Shown here one piece after another: positions 24,159 to 35,040 of a stretch of 64,000 bases of DNA. The first letter of the stretch is position 1; the number at the start of each line of letters is the position of its first letter. Both the position numbers and the translations under genes were made by a program. The notes below the pieces were generated by a model. That model worked only from the letters and a program-made list of their open reading frames with translations. It ran no database searches and was not told where the DNA came from. This DNA comes from Kudoa neothunni (Eukaryota; Cnidaria): contig OZ199839.1 in the NCBI GenBank assembly GCA_964304625.1, positions 4,836,001-4,900,000 on the forward strand, given 5' to 3'.

Positions 24159-25444
24159 AAAGTTTATAAATTTGACTAATGTCTTCCAATTTTTTCTTAA
24201 ATGAAGTTACGACTTTGAGGTATTTTTGTTGCAATTTTAAAAGACTTTAGCTACTTTCAAATAGTTGTAGGACTGACGTCAACATTTAGTTTTGCTATCA
24301 TTTATTGCTAAATGATGTAGTAGTCATCATGAATCAGCTGAAGAAGTTGACGTTGGATTTCTTCATTGGTTTGGACCTTTTATGTACCAATTCTTACATT
24401 TTTTCGTACTTATTTGTGAGCTTATAACTTTATATTATGAGTTATTAATAGATTTAGGTATCTTGAAGTTACAGAAGACTTTTTCTATAAACTTTACCTC
24501 AATAATTCCGAAATCAATAACAACTTTTGTTAATACATTTGTAATTTGAAAGACTGGCATATTATTGTTGGCTTATTTATTGAAAATGTTTATTAGCGCT
24601 TGAAAATATGCAATTCAATACCAGTCACTGTGTTTACCGGGTTATTATCGTCACGCTGGCTGATTTCGGATGTAAAACCCGGTGAGAATTAATGAATGGC
24701 ATTGACTCAATTTTAAGCGTTTTTCTAAGAAAGCTCTCAACATGCTTGTGTAATTCAAATATAGCAATTGATTAAGATTGTAATATAATTAAAAAAGAAG
24801 AAGTAAGCACTTTAAATTAGAAGAATTTCTTGAGAACCTCAATTATATGACCGCGCTTGAGCGTGTGAAGTAGTTACAACTTTTTGTGGCCGAGGAAAAG
24901 TCACGCAATTTCAGGACCTTAATGTGATTATTTTCGATGAAATAACACTTAAAAACATTTTTGTTGTTTTCGTACAAATTTTAATCTAAATGAAATAAGT
25001 TTCGAGTTCAACTGAAAAATCCTATATGTTTTAAGGGATAATAAAACTTTATGGATTTTATTTAGAATAAGGTTTTCGGTTATTTTAAAAATGTTGAAAA
25101 AATTTGGTTTGAAGTCACATACACCCAAACATTCATATAACGTTATTTACTATTTTATCCCTACATCACTTGCATGTTCTGGAATGTAATAGATAAATTA
25201 ATCTTAATCTGAGAAAAAAATTGTAAAGACGTGAATTTATACTTATTTTCTTTTACACTAGTATACGAATTCTGTACATAATTGAATTTTGAACTAAACA
25301 AAAAATAATGAGTTTACAAATATGGTATCGGTTAGTCAACAATTTTATGAAATATGTTGTATAAAAATGAAAATTAAATTAATTATATCAAGGAGAAAAA
25401 TTTTTATGTTATATAACCAAACAATTAGCCCCCCCCCCCCCCAC
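24159..25444. other. Spacer upstream of the 5S rRNA gene
   Basis: No gene recognised. It ends in a run of 14 C (about 25429-25442) immediately before the 5S gene. Confidence 0.5.
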
Positions 25445-25563
25445 GCCTGCGATCATACGTAGTTGTCCATACCGGTACCCGTCAGATCACCGAAGTCAAG
25501 CAGCTATCGGCTTGGTTAGTACTCGAGTGGTTACCCTCTAGAAACCCCGAATGTTGCAGGCGC
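25445..25563 (+). rRNA. 5S ribosomal RNA gene
   Basis: The sequence starts GCCTGCGATCATAC and ends GTTGCAGGC, the paired 5' and 3' ends of 5S rRNA. The internal control region includes GATCACCGAAGTCAAGCAG (consensus GATCACCGAAGTTAAGCA) and GGTTAGTACT, the box C region. Total length is about 117-119 nt, as in animals. A short T-run (TTTTT near 25575) could serve as the Pol III terminator. Several loop positions differ from the usual animal sequence (for example ATACGTAGTTG instead of ATACCACGTTG), so it may be a diverged or pseudogene copy. Only one copy is visible, with no tandem unit. Confidence 0.85.
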
Positions 25564-26003
25564 TTAATTTCTATTTTTCGTTTTTAAATGATTACGATTT
25601 AGTTTTTGCTATAGTTAATCCTTATATATGAGGGGCGATAAAAGTTTAGTTCCTCCTACGGCAACAATCATTGGCGCGATATTGGCGACTCTCTTTTTAT
25701 GATTTCCCAAATCTATATCGTTGGAAATAACGACAATTTGAAATAAATAAATAAATAGAGAAACAAATTTATTACTCCATAATAAATATATTACATAGAA
25801 TTCAATTAAAATTAAATATAATATACACGATTTATTATGTATTAATTTATAAAACAATTATCTTCAAAATTTTTTATTTAAAAAAAAATCATGGACAGTT
25901 TATGGTCGTATACAATAAATTATCAATATATCCAAACTTACAACATATATTTTACCAAAAAATGTATTTATCAAAAATAATTCTTTTATATCAAATATAT
26001 TAA
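25564..26003. other. Spacer between 5S gene and piggyBac
   Basis: AT-rich; nothing recognised apart from the TTAA target copy at 26000-26003. Confidence 0.5.
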
Positions 26004-28232
26004 CCCTTAAAGGACAACCCTGGGCTCCACGAGCCCATATACACTAACCGGATTAATTATAGTATTAATGTGTTAATTAATGCATTAATTCGTGGTCTCT
26101 CTTAAAGCTAGCTGTGTTGTATAATAACGCATTGATAAGGAAAACAATAAGAATAAGAATAAATATTCTACTAATTTTTTGAGATACAATTAAAACAAGT
26201 AACGTTCCTCGCGGAATGCTCGCTACATACACTTTTTTTGCAAAGGGAACACACTTGCTTATTCCTACGAATTATGTGGCTTGGACCAAAGTGACATCGC
26301 GTTCGTCTGTTATCTTCGCAGAGTTGGATTTGGTTTGATACATTATTGGAAAATTGATATCCAATAATTTCCATCGAGCGTTTCAAAGAGGGTTGGGTAG
26401 AAATTAATGGATTTTTGAATCTTCTTTCTTGTTCACCTTTTATTAAACAAATAAGACAAATCCAATAGAAATCTTTGTCTTCTACCAAATTTATCAGTCC
26501 TCATGTAGGTAGGATTTCTATTTATGAAAATTACATATGCGTTGAATGCAGCCACATCTAATAATTGGCAAAACACCGCGAATGGCCAACGTCGACATTT
26601 TCTCTTGCAAGAATATGTTGAAACACATTGATCTAATGTGTCAACGCCGCATTCTTTTTTGTTGTAGTCTAAGATTGCCTGAGGCGTAGCATGGTATTCT
26701 TTACTTACATTTTGAGTGTGGTGTTCTGATGAAAGAATAACCACTGCCTTATTTTTACGCGGAACATACGAAATAAGGGTGAATACTTTGTAAAAACCAA
26801 ATAGCGATGAAAACATCTTTCTTAATCTATGCGCCAAAAATTCTGGGGGTATAAAAGTTCTGCATTTACGCACAGTTACGAGAATTGATGTTTTCCTTTC
26901 ATACAAATATTCAGCCAGTTTCCACGAAGTAAAATAATTGTCGAAGGTGATACTACGACCCGCATCCAAAAGGTGATGTGTTAAATTTACCACAACATTA
27001 AAAGGTAGGTTGGATTCACGGTAACTGTCAATTTTACCCAAATATGGAATTAAGTTTGAAACATAAAATGTGTCGCTGTCGCAAGCAATCCAGAATTTCA
27101 AACCGTATTTCGATGGTTTTTTGGGCATGTACACTAAAAATGAAACTCGCCCCCGAAAAGGATACAGCTGTTCATCAACAGTTAAATTAGGACCTGGGAT
27201 ATAGCTAGTTCTACAGATGTCAGTAAATTCATCGAATATTTTTGTTATCGGTGAAAACTTATCTTGCGAGCTTGGATTGTTGTTTCTGGCCCAGTACTCA
27301 TCAAAACGCAATACACGTAGGATTTTTTTGAATCTATCCCGACTCATCGTTGCGCAAAATAAGGGCCTCCCATGAATTTCATCCCACAAAATTTTCGTAC
27401 TTTCCAAATTGGATTTGTAGGCACCGGCTAACAACAATAATCCTAAAAAACCTTTTAATTCAATCAGATCGAGATGTTCCCATTTATCTCCCATCTCATC
27501 GAGGCCTTTTTGATTTGTGTACAACATGATTTCTTCCATCATTTGTTTAGTTATGAAATGATTGAAGCAATCAAGTGGCGTCATCGAATCGAAAGAATCA
27601 ATTGGCTTCCTTTGTACAATACTGCGGTCTATTATATTATGACAGGAAGTTCGTCCAGGAGTGGGCTGGGAAGTCCAAATAATAGATGTATCTTTAGATA
27701 AATAATTATTAAGGGAATCTCGAGTGTTACAGTCATGTGAAACAATTTGTGAAGAAGAATCTTGATTGAATACGTTTAGTTGTCCCTTGGATGAATCTAT
27801 GAATAATGAAATTAAGATTTTATATTTTTTCGATAAACCAACCGTCAAAATCATGTAGTAAACTTTCGTTTAATTCGTTATCATCCTCCAAGAAATTTTT
27901 TAGCTCGTTTGAAGATATGCTTTCAGCGTCAGATGATATGTCAGTAAATAAACGGGAATCTTCCATTATAACTGTTTGGTGTAAATTTGGGATCGAATTT
28001 TGTTGTGTACAAACATAACATGGGCTTAATATATATCCCGAAAGATGAAAAAAGGTCTTAAAACCATCAAAAAAAAATTTCCCATGAATAACACCAATTG
28101 ATAGATAATTAATATTTATGAATTTACGTGAAATTTGAACCGAAAAAAAATTGGTCTAACCTAAGTAATTGACGATGTATCACGTGGTATCACGTGGGTG
28201 GGCTCGTGGAGCCCAGGGTTGTCCTTTAAGGG
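26004..28232 (-). mobile_element. Nearly intact piggyBac transposon
   Basis: A 2229-bp element begins CCCTTAAAGGACAACCCTGG and ends in its exact reverse complement. The matching terminal repeats extend about 34 bp each (through GGCTCCACGAGCCCA). It is flanked by TTAA on both sides (26000-26003 and 28233-28236), the piggyBac duplication. One minus-strand transposase gene fills the interior. Perfect ends and TSDs mark a young insertion. The right end abuts the left terminus of a Tigger element, just 2 bp beyond the TTAA. Confidence 0.95.
26171..27966 (-). CDS. piggyBac transposase
   Basis: The start at 27966 gives the acidic N-terminus MEDSRLFTDISSDAESISS. A likely 46-nt GT..AG intron (27842-27797) joins it to DSSKGQLNVF. 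The DDE_Tnp_1_7 core follows: TVDEQLYPFRG with catalytic Asp 1, ITFDNYFTS with Asp 2, and KECGVDTLDQCVSTYS with Asp 3. The frame ends LLDLSYLFNKR at 26433, while the rest continues in the next frame as EQERRFKNPLISTQPSLKR. It ends in the Cys-rich domain CSLCKKSVCSEHSARNVTC and a stop at 26171. A single small frameshift around 26435-26450 is the only visible lesion. Total length near 600 residues is normal for the family, which excises and reinserts precisely at TTAA. Confidence 0.9.
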
Positions 28233-28421
28233 TTAATACAGTCGAACCTCGATTATCCGGAAGGAATTTTAAATTTTATTAGGATTTTATTGACATTATG
28301 TGCCGATAAATGTTCGATTATCCAGAATCTCTGTGACCAGAAACCCCAAAAAGTATTTAACCATGTTTCCGGATAAAGGTAGCACCCATCACCTGACGAC
28401 ATACACAATGTAGCATATAAC

Positions 28422-28495
28422 CAGGGGTGGCCAGACTTGCCTAGAATGGGAGCCAACTTAAAGGGTGTCCAAATTTTATAGAGCCGCAAGGAGTT
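28422..28495 (+). repeat. hAT-type terminus fragment
   Basis: CAGGGGTGGCCAGACTTG followed by GGAGCC and GAGCCGCA resembles the left end of non-autonomous hAT elements. No right partner was found. Confidence 0.4.
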
Positions 28496-28934
28496 AAAAA
28501 ATTTTTTTATGTATCTCTTCCTTATTTAAAACTTACACTTTTGGAAATTTTTTGCACATCTTAATGTAAAATGTTGTAGAATTATAAATAAAGATTTTTC
28601 AATTATTTTTTTATTCAGGTAATCGTTGGAAAATTTCCATATAATTTTTAAAGGTATAACGTATGATACTTTTTCAAGAAAAGTATATTAGTAATTAATA
28701 ATCCCATAAATGTGGTCTTTGTGAAAAAGACCCAAAAAATAATAAAATATTTTTCATATTTAATCATGGATGGTAGTCTAACAAAAAATTAAATAAAATA
28801 TTTTCGATTAAAGTAATAACACAATAAATCAATGCATTCGAATTTTTTTATAAATTATTTATAATGAAACAAGTTTTTGTATGTGTTTCCATATTATCAG
28901 TGAGCTGACAGAAATTTGGTTCATTTGCTGTTAA

Positions 28935-31900
28935 CCCTGCCTGCTCAAAGCGGGGTTACTCAGGGACCCCAAAATAACCATTTTGTTTATAATTTCAAAC
29001 GTGTTTAATTTTAGATGGTAAAATTTCCTGAATTCCTCCATAAAGATATAAGGCTTCTATTTAAATATTTTTATATATAATTTTGTTTAATAATAATAAT
29101 AATAATAAATAGTTTTCGCTTCTAAAATGACGTTTTACATATTTTTTAAGAAATAATGCCAATCTCATCTCCTATTTTATTTCATAACTACACTAACTTT
29201 TCGTATTAATTGGAAATATCTTTTTGTATCGATATCATGGGTTGAAATCAAATTTAAAGTTACATTGTGATATTTTGGGGGGATTATGAAAGTTAATCCG
29301 ACATCTGTTTACCAATCTCCCTCGTGTTAATTTATTTCGATCGAGTTTTATTCTAATTCTGATAAGGTAATTGGTTATGTTAAAAATTTTCTTTTTTTAT
29401 TTAATTTGATAAAGCACTTATTTTGTAATTATGAGCAACGAAGCTGAGAAATATATTGAGGATTCCTCTTCCACTGATCGTTATGACACTTCATAATATG
29501 AAATTTCTGAATCGGATGATACATCCACTGAGGATTTTCTTGAGGAAATTAATAGCGATGTTGAAGAAGAAAGCTTTTCTGAGGACTTGGACTATTCTTT
29601 TACAACAGAAAATCACGATTTTGAGTTAGTTTCTCAACCGGGTTTAAACGGAGTGTAGAATCTCGCACAAAAACAAAGGATCGTTACCATAACAAGATTC
29701 CTCCTCCATCTTCTGAATTTTTAAGAGAGTCAGGAAATTTCAACACCATTTTAGAGACCTTTGAATTATTCATTACGGAGGATATTCTTGAAGAAATCGT
29801 CTCATGTACTAATAAATATTGCGAACAATATAAACATATACAAAATGATGAAATAACCATTGACGGGTTAAAAGCCTTTATAGATGTTTTAATTGCCTCC
29901 GGCCGCTCCAATGGCCAATCTCTTGCTCTTCGAAATGTGTGGGATACCAATCCATTATTCAAGCAGTTTTAGTTCGCGGCAGCGATATCCAGGGACCGAT
30001 TTACCCACACATATCAAGTGTTGAGGTTTGATGATAAATCTACTAGAAACTACCGTAAAAGAGAATCAAACGACAAATTCGAAGCTTTTCGAAAGATCTT
30101 TCAGGCGTTTAATGAAAACTGTTTGAAGAACTTTTGGCCGGGACCCTATATTACTGTTGACAAGAGGTTGGTGAAATTTCGTGGTAGATGACCTTTTCGA
30201 GTTTATATGAAACGTAAACCGGGGCGCTATGGCATCAAATTATGGGCAGCTGCAGACTCGGAAACTTCATATCTCGTAAACATCCAACCATATATTGGAA
30301 AACTTGATGGAATGAGAGAGATAAATCAAGGAGCCCGAGTGGTGAAAGATCTAATTGCGCCACTTTACGGTACGCGTCGAGGCGTTACAATAAATAATTT
30401 TTTTACCACTGTGCCACTTGCCAAGTATCTTCTCTCAACAAAATTACATTGACTGGAACTATCCGTTCCAACAAACGTGAAATTCCTAAAGAGTTCGCTA
30501 AATCCCCCAACCGCGAAGTGTTTTCTTCAATTTTTGGGTTTAACGGAGACCTTACGCTGATTTCCTATGTTCCAACAAAAAATTACGCGGTAAACCTTTT
30601 GTCAACGGAGCATAACGACGTTTCTATTGAAAATGAAGATAGAAAACGACCAAGTGTGATAATTCACTACAATAAGACGAAAGGAGGTGTCGACATGGCG
30701 GATAAAATGACTGTATTATATAGTTGTGCTAGATCTACGCGCAGATGGCCCTTGAGGGTGTTTATGGATATTTTGGATATAGCATGTTTAAATTCATACA
30801 TACCATGGAGTAAAAAATATCCCTATTGGAAAAAGAACAGTAGAAGTAAGCGACAATACTTTTTGAGTGAATTTTCCATTAAGTTAGCAAAGAGGAATGT
30901 TCTTCAGCACCAGAGTCATTGTAAAAATTTACCACATTATATAAAATATGGCTTCGACTTATTTATTGATGAAAAGAACGATTCTTCGCCATCCGAAGTG
31001 AATTGTTCGCCACAGCCAAGTAGGAAACGATGTGCTTTGTGTCCTAGGAATGTAGGCAAAAAAACCAAGACGGTTTGTTTCCATTGTCGAAAGTTTGTGT
31101 GTGCACGGCACAAAAATCAAAGAAGTACTACGTTTTGTTCCAACTGTAATAATTAATTTTATCATCTAATTGTGCATTATTTAAAACTTTGTTTTTATAA
31201 CTTTTTTGAAGTTTTTAACAACGACTAACAATTTAAGAACAAAATTAAATATATTACTGCTGCCGATTCAATGCGGGTTAATTTTTCAATGAAATCTATG
31301 CAAATTAAGAAGTTGTATTTCTTAGTTTGAATACTTTTATCCATTAATTAGAAGACTTCACTTGAAACAAAATATTTTTTGTTTTACACCTAAAAATTTC
31401 AATAAATAATTTTTGTATTATTAAAAAAGTGTGAAATTGTATAAGTACCACGTAAATGAGAAGTAATATAGGATAAGAAATTTGGTATGGTTTAATCTCG
31501 ATACAAAATATATATTCGATTATATACACCAGATAAATTTTAATTAAATGCAGATATTTTGAGCAAATAAGACTCAAATATGTCGCGATGCATACGTCGG
31601 ATTATGCCGATGATACACGAGAAATACGCGCCAGCGGGAGATGATTCACTGATAACGTTTACATGGTTAAATTTAATTTTCTCGTGTACTTTCACCTTTT
31701 GGTTTGATCAGTTATATATACGACCAACTAATTAAAATCCGATCAATTTGAATGGGAAAATACCCCGTTTCTTCTTGTTATGCGTTAGCGTGAAAAAGGC
31801 ATCATTTTTATGCATCGAGAGAATTGATTTAATTTTATTTTACAGTTTTTTTAGTTTAAAAATCCCTATTGATTTATTAAATTAAGGTTTTTGAAAGTAC

Positions 31901-31990
31901 AAAATTGATATAGACCGATTTTTCCTGGGGTCCCTGAGTAACCCCACTTCGGACCGCATGTGATTTTTTTTGCACTTCGTGCAGGGAGGG
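28935..31990 (+). mobile_element. Decayed piggyBac transposon, second family
   Basis: It is flanked by TTAA (28931-28934 and 31991-31994). The ends CCCTGCCTGCTCAAAGCGGG and GCACTTCGTGCAGGGAGGG share an internal inverted block, GGGGTTACTCAGGGACCCC. The transposase (about 29431-31156) has an acidic N-terminus and PGPYITVDKRLVKFRG (Asp 1). It then has VTINNFFTT, where the second catalytic Asp is replaced by Asn, followed by GVDMADKM and a full C-terminal Cys-rich domain (CALCPRNVGKK, CFHCRKFVCARH, CSNC). It has a few stops and a frameshift near 30450. It is inactive and older than the 26-kb copy. Confidence 0.9.
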
Positions 31991-33671
31991 TTAATCCTAC
32001 TTAGCATCTGCATGTCTCGAGGGTTTATCGTTTCCATTTCATCCCACTGTTTAACGTGAATATTAACTGATATTTATGTATTATTTTCTATTACAGGCAC
32101 TTCGGCGGTTAAATGACAATGTTTTAAGAGAACAAACAAAAATTACAAAATTTTCTGACGTATAGCTTATGTTATGGTTCTATTATATACAAATGTACTG
32201 GCCGAAGAAGAGATGTATATTAAAATGTTTAGAATTCATAAATAACTTTACAAAAAATTTTTAAATAATAGGACCACGTATATATTTATATGGGAATTAA
32301 CTAGTCAATAGTCCCAATATTATACTCTATAGACGGCACCTAAACAGAGGCCCAAAAGGACCCAACAAACCTTAATGGGTTAATTAGATTTTTAACGCCA
32401 AAATCCATGATAAGTTAATGTGAGTCACAAAAACAAAAATACTCTCCGAATTAATCAGTTAAAAATTAAAATAAGCTGAAAGGAAATGGGGACATGACCT
32501 TGCCCGGACGGCAGATGTGACATGCATTTTCGTTGTCTTTCGGAAAACTCAGAATGGATTAAGTATATTTGAATCGTCTCATTGTTCTTCAAAACGCTCT
32601 ATTGAGACGGCATCGAAAATTCATTTTTCATTATAATGTCGAATTTCAAAATATTTGAGGTAATATGAAAAATATAGATATTTTTCTAAGACGTTGGAAG
32701 GGGTTATTATGGTTATAAACAGTATGGGGTTAAATATATTTTTGATTATACTTCATCGTTTAATTTTTTTAGGACTTTCCAATTAAAATATACAATCAAA
32801 TATATGCGATTATACTAAGATAACTGCACGACTCACCAGTTGATAGGAATCGCGTGTATTAAAATTGCCCAATTAAATTAATCCTTCATTTTTATAGTGT
32901 ACAGAAAAATCTTCACCCAACAGATTTTACATTAATAATAATAAATTTATATGAGAACATTCTTAGAGTCACTTGTTACATGAGATAACTTACTTTTACT
33001 TGGAATGGTTTGGGCAAATAAATTTACCGCAATTAGAACAAGAGAATGTGGGCTTCTTATCCTTGGTCCTTGGGAAATGAAAACATCAGTTACGATACTT
33101 TTTTTCTTGAAGAATCAAAATCATTTTTATGGGAAATTTTCAAATTCTGATTTTTTGAAATCAGAATCATCACCGGAATTTGAGTTAAGATTATTTTGTA
33201 TAAGCTACTCGATATCGTTGTATGTATTATTCGAGATCATATTGGTTAGTAATGAGTAAACATTATTTTTAAAAGACAAGTTAATATAAAAACATTAAGA
33301 AAATTACATTTCACTAACACAGGGGGAATGTTAATCTGATTGTGTATGGATTAATGTCGTTAATCTCATTACAGCTTAGCCAGAAACGAAACTGCATTTT
33401 TTTGATTTATATAAATAAAACCATTAAAATCTAATTCCATAAATTAAAAAAATAAATAAAAATTGATACACGTATACTTTTTTTGTTGAAAACTACAGCA
33501 AAAAATAATCTTTTCTCATAAAATATGTGGCATAGCTATTTATTTTAATGGCTTAAAACGAATAAAAATTTTTTCAATGTAAAATACATAGTTTCATCTA
33601 GGTATTCCTAGATGCATTAATTAGTGAGATTCAGAATTCTTGGAGTTAAAAGCAAAATAGCTCGCATAGGG

Positions 33672-33708
33672 TCACAAATGACCCCACTTCGGACCGGGAG
33701 GGTTAATA
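33672..33708 (+). repeat. Orphan piggyBac-type right end
   Basis: GGGTCA..GACCCCACTTCGGACC..GGGAGGGTTAA matches the right terminus of the 28935-31990 element, including CCCACTTCGGACCG. It ends at a TTAA. A second right-end-like block ends at the TTAA near 32380. Their left partners are not evident, so these are probably remnants of deleted or non-autonomous copies. Confidence 0.55.
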
Positions 33709-33921
33709 AATATGTCAAAATTATTAATTTAAGCGGCAAGAATTAAAATATTTTAATTATTAAATAGTAAAAATTTCTTGTTAATCAAGTAAAGAATCCT
33801 TTAAGTAGAAATTTTTAAAAACCACGTTGCACAAGACTGTTTGTTTGATTAAACAGAACCTCGCTATTCGGCAAGAAAATCGCCGGCCCCAAATTTTCCG
33901 GATAATCGAGGTTCGACCGTA

Positions 33922-34394
33922 TTTACTTTTAATGAACGTTTATATTTGACATAACTCAAATATTTTTTGGGTAATCCCTTGGAGAATATAACTGTATGCT
34001 AAAAATATTGTTTCGCCTATAAAATCTACCATAACACAAATGGCATATTTTGTTTCCAATTTTCGTATATAAAATTGTGACGTCAGCATAGATAACGAAT
34101 AGTTTCGGATACCCTTTCTATTATCGTCCATTAGTACTGACTCTTTGATCGCGTCACAAAAATATTAATAAATACATAATTTGATATGAAAAATGTATTA
34201 ATTTAAAACGTAAACTTAGACAATAGTTAAAGTATATTATTTGAAAAGAATTTATATAGATAAATTTTGATATGTACGATAGATAAAATAATGAATCAAC
34301 ATATTTACCACGCCACAAAAAACTTAAAAAATATGAGAAATAATTAAAAAATATATACATGTTTAATTTTGGTAAAAAGCGTATAAATACCACG
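33922..34394. other. Spacer, no gene recognised
   Basis: AT-rich. Minus-strand frames at 33940-34131 and 34154-34414 show no family signal. Confidence 0.4.
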
Positions 34395-34995
34395 CTTCCT
34401 ATGGATTCTTTCAAATATCAATTAAGCAATATATGTGGCACTCCTTTATTTATGTTTGTAACTGAAAGATATTTCCGTTTAAAAAGATTCCATATGCCTT
34501 CAATTCGATTGGTGTGGACTTCAGTAATGGAGACAACTCTCCTTAATCAATTAAGATATTTTGAGCATATCCATAATCAAGATGTTTCAGTGAATTGTAT
34601 CCAGATCATCCATCAAAATGAATGTTAGAATCTCTTTCGACATGAGTGGTCATCATGTTTTCCATTCCGATCATAAAAACTCTTTCATCCTTATCCACAC
34701 CGCGAACTATTCTAAGACTTTTACTTTGCAAAATACTACATGCAAAAACTTTCTTTTGGGTGTGTAAATTTCGTCAGTTTGAACCTCCATAGCAGATCTA
34801 CCAACTTTGGTGGAATTGCGAGGGAGAAACTTAAACAGAGATCCCTGATAAAGTTCTTCCAACCAAGAATAATGGTGGAGGAGTTGACACGATATTATTC
34901 CATTGAGAACGATTGTTCGATCGTACCAACACTCCATAAATACAAAATTTGTAGAATCCAATCGAGGGAAATTAGGATTACAGTAGGTTACCAAT
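34395..34995 (-). mobile_element. Merlin (ISXO2-like) transposon remnant
   Basis: Read on the minus strand, VQTDEIYTPKRKF carries the first Asp region of the IS1595/ISXO2-type transposase. It is followed by IVRGVDKDERVFM, THVERDSNIHFDG (second Asp), YNSLKHLDYGYA, and VHTNRIEGIWNLFKRKY (Asn/Glu site). Frames shift several times. The order and motifs match the other Merlin copies at 52 and 58 kb. The zinc-ribbon N-terminus is not recognisable. Confidence 0.75.
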
Positions 34996-35040
34996 AATAC
35001 GCAATTTTTTTGGGATTGATTTTAGGTTTTCAAATATTAT

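Larger units (their letters stand above)
28239..33919. mobile_element. Tigger/pogo-like element shell holding other transposons
   Basis: The left terminus CAGTCGAACCTCGATTATCC starts at 28239 and the right terminus, ending at 33919, is its inverted copy with one mismatch over 22 bp. Both are flanked by TA (28237-28238 and 33920-33921), typical of pogo/Tigger insertion. The interior has no recognisable Tigger transposase. It now contains a complete piggyBac insertion (28935-31990), a hAT-type terminus (28422) and further piggyBac-type ends, so the original element was about 2.6 kb or less. Confidence 0.8.

Noticed and set aside
33005-33259. 84-codon plus-strand frame inside the Tigger shell
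   Set aside because: No similarity to Tigger or any known transposase and no regulatory context.
34154-34414. Hydrophobic minus-strand frame resembling a membrane protein
   Set aside because: Phe/Tyr/Ile/Leu richness follows from AT-rich DNA; no conserved motif.
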